Assembly: GCA_037074705.1 (NCBI GenBank)
Contig: CM073595.1
Span: 24,516,501 to 24,580,500 of the forward strand
Reading direction: 5' to 3'
DNA length: 64,000 nt
Origin: Zhengitettix transpicula
Lineage: Eukaryota; Arthropoda; Insecta; Orthoptera; Tetrigidae
The position numbers and the translations under genes are program-made. Position 1 is the first letter of the stretch, and each line of letters begins with the position of its first letter. Below are positions 57,800 through 64,000 of this stretch, piece by piece. The notes under the pieces were generated by a model. It saw only the letters and a list, made by a program, of their open reading frames with translations. It had not been told where the DNA came from and ran no database searches.

Positions 57800-60170
57800 C
57801 TTCGACTTACACTATTTCTTTTCTATATTATTGTGTCTTTTCTCTTAAAAAAAATCAGTAAGGTGGCTTGAGTTTATTTAATTTTACGGTGCATGGAGTT
57901 GATACGTTAAATGTTTCCCGTGTTCTTTGCTTGTAATATATATTCGGGCAATGGAAAAATTATTTATGTGGTAATCGGGATTCCGAAGACGGGTGTAGAG
58001 GGTCTCGAACACTCGTGAACGAACGTGAAGGAGGCTTACACAGGCACTGACAGTCGGACAGCGGGAGAGTTAGCCGTGATATGAAATCCAGTGGTCGGTA
58101 TTCAATATTAAAGATGTTAGGCGGCCTGTACGTCGGGTTTCGACGCGGCGGATGGAACACGGACGGAAAGCGGGATCGTCCACAGGGAAAATTAGGACAT
58201 CTTTTACATTTCGGGAGTTTCATCCGTCGTCTTCTTGCTCCAATACTTTTAAACGTAACTCACGGCAAAATTAACAAGGGAAAACACGACAGCATGTATC
58301 AATGCACCGTAATATTTAACATGTAAACATTAATATCTGAATGACTTCTGGAAAAGGGTAGGTTTTTAATACTAAAAATAGTAAATGGTACGTTACAGCG
58401 TAATGATACGGCATTGATAGCCAGGTGATATAAAGAACATATAGAACATTCAATTTCCATATAACACAACTGTCAATGTAAACTATTTTCCGTTTTGGTT
58501 TTGAATTCAATGTAAAAGATAAATGTTCTATCGATTTTTAATTATCTACCTGTAGAAAATTCACAAATGAGCGTCCACGAAGTAATTTTTTGATTAGGCG
58601 TAAAAGTGGCAGCTTTTAGAACATCAAATATTCTCGGCCATGGGGAATGTATAGAAACCTTAGGTATGAAAGCGACGGCGTCAATTCCCCGCATCGGTTC
58701 TGCGCGAGTAACTGCGGACCGAAAGTTTGTGAAGCATTTCGATAAATAGGGAGGTTGCGTTTCGTGCGTCCTATTCCAGTCATATCTGGCGTGAATTCAT
58801 CGCTCTCATCGCCGCTATTCAACTGAAAACTGCTGTAGTTTTACAAAACAAGACGACCATTGTTTATGAATCTGGCAAACGCCGATAGCGCCGTTAACAC
58901 TCACATGCTTTTAATATGGATTTAACAACATGACAAAACATTGTTTGATTTGAGAACCGGACCGAATATTTTGAATAAAAATTCGGGCGTCTCAATTACT
59001 GACCTGTGTGAACCAAGGCCAGAACAAAGTTAAATACTATTGTGGAGTTGTAAAATAAACCCTTTCGTGATGCGTAATTACTGGAGTTATAGGAACTGAT
59101 TACGCAACAGTGTAATATTGTAGTATATAATAATAAATGTCTGTCTCGAGCATAATATCAACGCGATTTTTTAAAACAAAAATATCAACTTTCTTTTTCA
59201 TTTAGCCACATCTTTAGATAAATAACTACCCGACAAATGTATCAGACATTACAATATTACGCATATTTAAGCTTCTTTTGTAGAATATAACACTATACTC
59301 TTATAGTCCCATGGTATACGTGGGTGTGGATCCTTCAAAACTCATCCGTGTTCACAACACTCAAAAACAACCAGAATTCACCACGTGTATATATTTTTAA
59401 CGATACTCTGATGTTCTAGTACTCTTGGTTGTGGGGTTGAATTCAGTAGATCCGCCTGGGCTGTTAAGCTTCCAATTAGATTTAAATGACGTCACTCTGA
59501 CGTCATCAGTTGACGAATATTATTCCCCAAGACGCGTATAATTTTCTTAAAATAAAAACAAATTTTATTAAAACAAACAATTAATGACTACTTAATAACA
59601 ATTTCCCAAGTTACTGCTTAATATACACTAAAAACCAATGACCAAGTCAACAAATTATATATCCTTGGTCTTTTAACAGAATTTGATAAACATACAGACA
59701 ACATTGATTTTTCATTTAATTACAATATGCGGCGGCGAGTATTCAATATTATATATATATAATATTCGTCTCGATACTTATAAGGCTTCTTTAAACCGTT
59801 TTCAATCCTTTAACATTTTTTTTTCTCTTCAAAGAACTTCTTCACTGGTCATGCCTGTACGATAACAAAACCCGTCAGCGATAATTTTCCATACCTCTTA
59901 CAGTATCATCTTTTCGACGCATATTCTGTTCACTGTATTATCATAATCACCTAAAACTATTTTTCCGAACTGTGACAAAGTACGTGAGGTTAATATTAAT
60001 AAATTTTTAGTTTTATAAAAAATATCGAAATTTCTAAAATCCCGCTCTGCATGGAAAGAAAATTTGATCGCTCGATTTGTTTTATAAATGAATTTAATTT
60101 ATATATTTTTTTAAAAAATGGCCGAAAATGCCATTTCATTAATATTTGTCTAATTCTAATATGTATAGCA
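57800..60170. other. Unassigned sequence
   Basis: A moderately GC-rich patch at 57960-58230 holds overlapping frames on both strands with no family signature. A 22-bp perfect palindrome (aatattatata plus its complement) is at 59745-59766. Confidence 0.4.
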
Positions 60171-60174
60171 GTAT

Positions 60175-60640
60175 AGTGATACTACATAGATAAATTTATT
60201 TACCTGCTGTGGGCAAAGCCCGGTGGTAATATTTACAATACATACAATGAAGTAACATAAAATAAATATGTGTAATTTTTTTTTACTTAATGTCGGTTAA
60301 GCCTATAAATTACGTCCTAGACTTCTCTGCACTTCTGATTGCACTTCACTACCATGCAATTTATTAAACTAAATTCCAAAATACCCTTATTTTAATTTCA
60401 AGCTAACTTCACTTATTTTATTAATAAAAATCTTATTAATTTTAGAATAAATCCCTATCATAAGTTGTTAAACTTCTTTTCAAGTGGTCTGTAATCTGTT
60501 GGCTCCCGCTAGAAAAGTTATAAACAGTATATTCCAATCTTGAATGGCCCTATTTAGAAACGAAAATTTTCCTATATCAGTTAGATTATTCCTGTGTCAC
60601 ATCTCGTATGAATGATCAATTTTAGATAGGTAAGTGGGAG
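60175..60640 (-). pseudogene. Non-LTR element 3' end, LINE-d
   Basis: Minus-strand translation gives DIGKFSFLNRAIQDWNIL near 60590-60535, the hallmark C-terminal motif of CR1/Jockey-type reverse transcriptases, then, after a frame change, a piece reading SGSQQITDHLKRSLTTY. About 300 bp downstream lies a GGGCTTTGCCCACAGCAGG sequence followed by TAAATAAATT, a typical 3' end for such LINEs. The protein is otherwise unreadable. It belongs to the same broad class as LINE-a. Confidence 0.7.
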
Positions 60641-60649
60641 ACAAAATAT

Positions 60650-63600
60650 ATATTTGATAATTATACAATACGTAAATTTAATTTTTAATTTTAAGAGAAT
60701 CATAATTAATGTAGTCTTTCTCGGTTTAGAGAATGAATAATACAATTGTTTACTCGGTTAGAATACAGAGAAGTCTTTATTCAGCATCATAATTATTAAC
60801 AATAAGGATGTTTAATATCTCCGGTTTGCGCGGGTCAATTTGTGTTGTTAGTTTCAGACGTAAATGGTTCTTACATGTAAATTCATTTTGTTTAATTTAA
60901 AGTCATGAACCACTTTTAAGGTTCACTAGGTTTAAGGAATTAATTATCACCCGCACGATCCGTAAACTGGAATCGGAAACTGATAAAGCACAATACAAAC
61001 CTTCCGAGCATCAAAACTTAATTTATCTTTCGTGTTTCTTTTCCCCTTATTTGGAGATAATTAAGGAACCCGTGAATTGAAAAGAAAGAATGACAAGTCG
61101 GGAGTTACAGATTCAAAAATTGATTTGAAATTCGACTTCCGACAATTTACATGTCAAACGCAGCGTGGATACTGGATTGAAATCGCCACCCTCTAGATTT
61201 TCTGATTCATTTTTATTCATTTGCGAGTTAGAGCAATTTCTTTTTCAAATGGCGAGTTGAATGCTTTCAATAACGGCAGTTTTTATCAATGTCGTCTTTA
61301 TTTAATTTTCTGTCGAAACATAAATAAGCAAATCTTTTACAAAATAGTGTAATCATTTGTTCTTTACGAAGTTAGGTTGATTAAAAATTAATTCACTTAT
61401 TTTTCTATTTGTATTTGTTGATTTTAATTGAAGTTTGTCACGTGGCATTAAATATTTTTCAGATGCCTGAGAAAATATGCATGATACAGAACGCGCCCAT
61501 TCATTTAAATTAAATTCATGTTTTTTTTTAAAAAAAATTAAAAATCCAATTATTCATTTTATTTCAATCGGTGTCGAATACTAATCGATAAAAAAGGAAA
61601 ACTTCGCCATTTTTTAAAAGCTTTTTTAAGATCTTGAAGGTTTCAAAAATATTATTCTCGTTTTCCAATCAATGCTTAAACAGCAAAAGGAACAGTTTAC
61701 AAAATGTCGAATTAGGGTATTTAAGTAAAGAAAGTTGACGGTTTAATGTGATACTTTCAATGAGATACTGACAAAATATTCACAATTAGGCACTCTAATA
61801 AGAGCTCCGATATAAAAGTTTAACGCCTCCTTCCACCCAAGTGCTTCGATTCAGAATCAATAGTCTCATTTGGAATGCAAAGTGTATTTATTCAAATGAC
61901 CATGCTATCAGTGGTAATTGCTGTAACTCCGAACACTTATTGCGTCCCTTGTCAGAACTAGGAAAACGTTTAAATGCCGCATTCATCTTCAACAAAAGCA
62001 GACCTCCGACGAACGTATTATCAACCAAGTATAATTTAATTCGTGTCAGCGGTTCGATGGAACGTACAAATGACAAATTTATGTATAAGTAGATTACAAC
62101 ACATTGAACTACCTTCATCAATGATTTTAAATTTTATGCCTTAGATTACTTTAAAGATTTCTTAGCAATGTCCGTACCTGTTATTCGTACCGGAAATATC
62201 ACACTTATAAAGAGCTTTATTTCTTAAATGGTGTTAGCCTCCTCTCAATGGAATGGGTCTGTTGAAATGAATCGTCAGTCTTTTGATAACGACGTCAAAC
62301 GAATTTTCAATGTTTCTGAGCTACAGTAGAAATGAAATGAGTTGTGGATGGTTCAAATGAAATGGGAATAAAATCCCCGTTAATTTAATTTGGCATTTTT
62401 CAGGAATTATACTCCTCTAAATGTTCTATAGCACGCATCAGCAAGGATGGCGGGTGGCGCAGATAGACGGAGAGGTTGCCTCCTCTCCCTGTCCGACGTT
62501 ACCACGATCTAACGAGGTCGAGCTCTAGCGACTAGCTTTGTCTCGGGCCTGCATAGAAAGAAACTGGGCCGCCCTGAAACATGACGCTTCCTATAGAGGG
62601 ATTCTGTAAAAAAGAAAAAGGAAGTGTCAGTATAATGATGATCAATCATTCGGCATGCACCGCGCCAGAGCAGCGATCTACAACTCGTTTCATGAGCTGT
62701 AAAGGTTTTCTTTGGAGGATAAAATCGCAGTATCGAAGTTTGTTTCTGATAAGTACATTCTTTCAAATCTATGTGCCAAAGTTTCAGCCATATAGTGGAT
62801 GAATTCAATTTTACTACAGGTCAAATCAAATTTAGAAATTTAGAGTTTCAGACGGAGATTATCAACTTTCGTTTCAAAGCAAAACGCTTAAAGAAATCAA
62901 AGGTGAATACATCTTCACTGGTGTTTAAAGCCGTTCCCAATTGACTGAAATGTCTCCGATCGTTTCAGCCCATACTTTTCAACCCGATCACTTCCGCTCT
63001 TGATCTTACATCCGGTTCTCATCGCCGTAATTATTATATTTCTTCCTTTCACTATTTTCATCCATGTGCCATATCAACTTTTGTTATTGAGACATATTGT
63101 TGTTAATTTTTATAAAAAATAATTTGACGGATTTACAACATGACCATGCTCACGATCAAGAACAGACACGGAATTGAAGAGCTCGGCAGAGCAACACCCT
63201 GAGGCTGGATCGGCACATGTAGTAAGCAAGGAATATTGTGTTGAAACTCAGGTGTTCTTGTACACTACCGTAAAGAGCATCTTTGGCTAGACTAATGAAC
63301 CTTGCTCGTCAACCATTCCAGAGGAGAAACTCTAAAACCCTTAAAGAACTTGGCGAATGTTGGTCCTGAATACACGGCTACATCCAGAGGCGGTCGTTTC
63401 CTTCTCTAAGAAAATATAGAAGTGGATGGTACATTTCAAGTCTCTCCTACTATTTTCTTGGTCGTGCAGAATACCTCACTACCATCACAACCTGTGGAAT
63501 CTGTTCCACAAACACATCACAGTGAACAAGAACCAATATCTTAACCGAGGTCTAGCAACCGATTTTCTTTCATCATATTTGAGAATTTAGTGACCTGGGT

Positions 63601-63880
63601 TATTTGGAAGCAATTATTATAGTTCTTCAGGTTGGGAAAAAAGTCTGAGAGGCACAAAAAAAAGAGAGTATTGACACATGAGTCAGAGATTAAGGAACAT
63701 AACAAAACAGTTTCAAGACGAGGGGTCGTGACGTGGATAACCTCCGATACCCTGTTCTGTTCACACTCTAAATATTATAGTTACTTAATGGTTTGAAATT
63801 ATTAATTGACATGGTTTTTAATTTGTTTTAAATCACTAGAATTATATAAATAATGCATAAAACAACTCTGTTATAGACTT
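60650..63880. other. Unassigned sequence
   Basis: AT-rich to 62420. A GC-balanced patch at 62430-62720 and mixed sequence at 63120-63700 hold no open frame with a recognisable domain, but they are the least TE-like stretches of the window and could include regulatory or exonic sequence. Confidence 0.4.
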
Positions 63881-63884
63881 TTGG

Positions 63885-64000
63885 GTGAAACGTCTAGGAA
63901 TCGCTTCAATGAATTACTTTGAATAAGGTCAGGCAACCATCAGTGATGAACATCGTTCGGGGCGTTCACCTGTGGCGACTAAACCAGAAAAAATTGACCA
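63885..64000 (+). pseudogene. Mariner-type transposase relic at window edge
   Basis: One frame reads VKRLGIASMNYFE, a stop, then GQATISDEHRSGRSPVATKP and EKID to the window end. This matches the VKRW..EF..G....SDE.RSGRP segment between the DNA-binding and catalytic parts of mariner transposases. It is distinct from M1-M3. The rest lies outside the window. Confidence 0.7.

Overview
The window looks like an intergenic or intronic stretch of an AT-rich arthropod genome, most likely an insect. The signs are irritans-type mariner copies, Tc1 relics, a GIY-YIG (Penelope-type) fragment, tRNA-derived SINEs, Helitron-like elements, several decayed non-LTR reverse transcriptase fragments and long (TA)n tracts. 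I see no intact host gene, rRNA, CRISPR array or operon-like layout. The longest open frames are pieces of transposable elements or chance frames. A hemimetabolous insect such as a stick insect is possible, but that is a weak guess.

Layout. 0-7 kb: (TA)n tracts, a 203-bp direct repeat flanking a ribozyme-like motif, a tRNA-SINE, two adjacent poly(A) retroposons and a GC-rich LTR candidate. 8-14.5 kb: two LTR-like elements (8157-9255 and 13069-14515) around a mariner relic. 16-24 kb: Helitron-type fragments, a Tc1 relic, mariner M1, a poly(A) retroposon, a tRNA-SINE, and a LINE relic carrying mariner M2. 25.8-28.3 kb: a repeat in two tandem pairs, one pair inverted relative to the other. 29.1-31.4 kb: a hairpin element, a Stowaway-like MITE, and an LTR-like element into which a 777-bp Helitron-like element inserted. 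32.7-34.2 kb: mariner M3 inside a tRNA-SINE. 35.2-36.1 kb: a foldback element whose left arm is split by a poly(A) retroposon. 37.5-38.6 kb: a ~365-bp tandem array abutting a tRNA-Lys-like relic with an encoded CCA. 39.7-42.2 kb: an inverted pair of ribozyme-like motifs, a LINE relic, and an LTR-like element inside a (TA)n tract. 44.5-53.1 kb: a cluster of Helitron-type fragments, another inverted ribozyme-like pair and a decayed retroposon. 54-64 kb: LINE relics, the Penelope-type nuclease fragment, an LTR-like element and a mariner relic at the right edge.

The most interesting signals are three. (1) An LTR-like family (29584, 41200, 56809 and 13069; possibly 8157) inserts at ATAT/ACAT with 4-bp duplications. 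At least three, probably four, copies carry, inside one end, a sequence resembling a tRNA-Lys primer-binding site followed by a second copy of the LTR end; that second end matches the same copy's own LTR end. (2) Three mariner copies share the same stop codon, frameshift and deletions, including loss of the second catalytic Asp segment, so they look like descendants of an already broken master moved in trans. (3) A hammerhead-like CTGAAGA...GAAACG motif recurs at five loci, at two of them as clearly inverted pairs about 200 bp apart. All copies were compared by eye.
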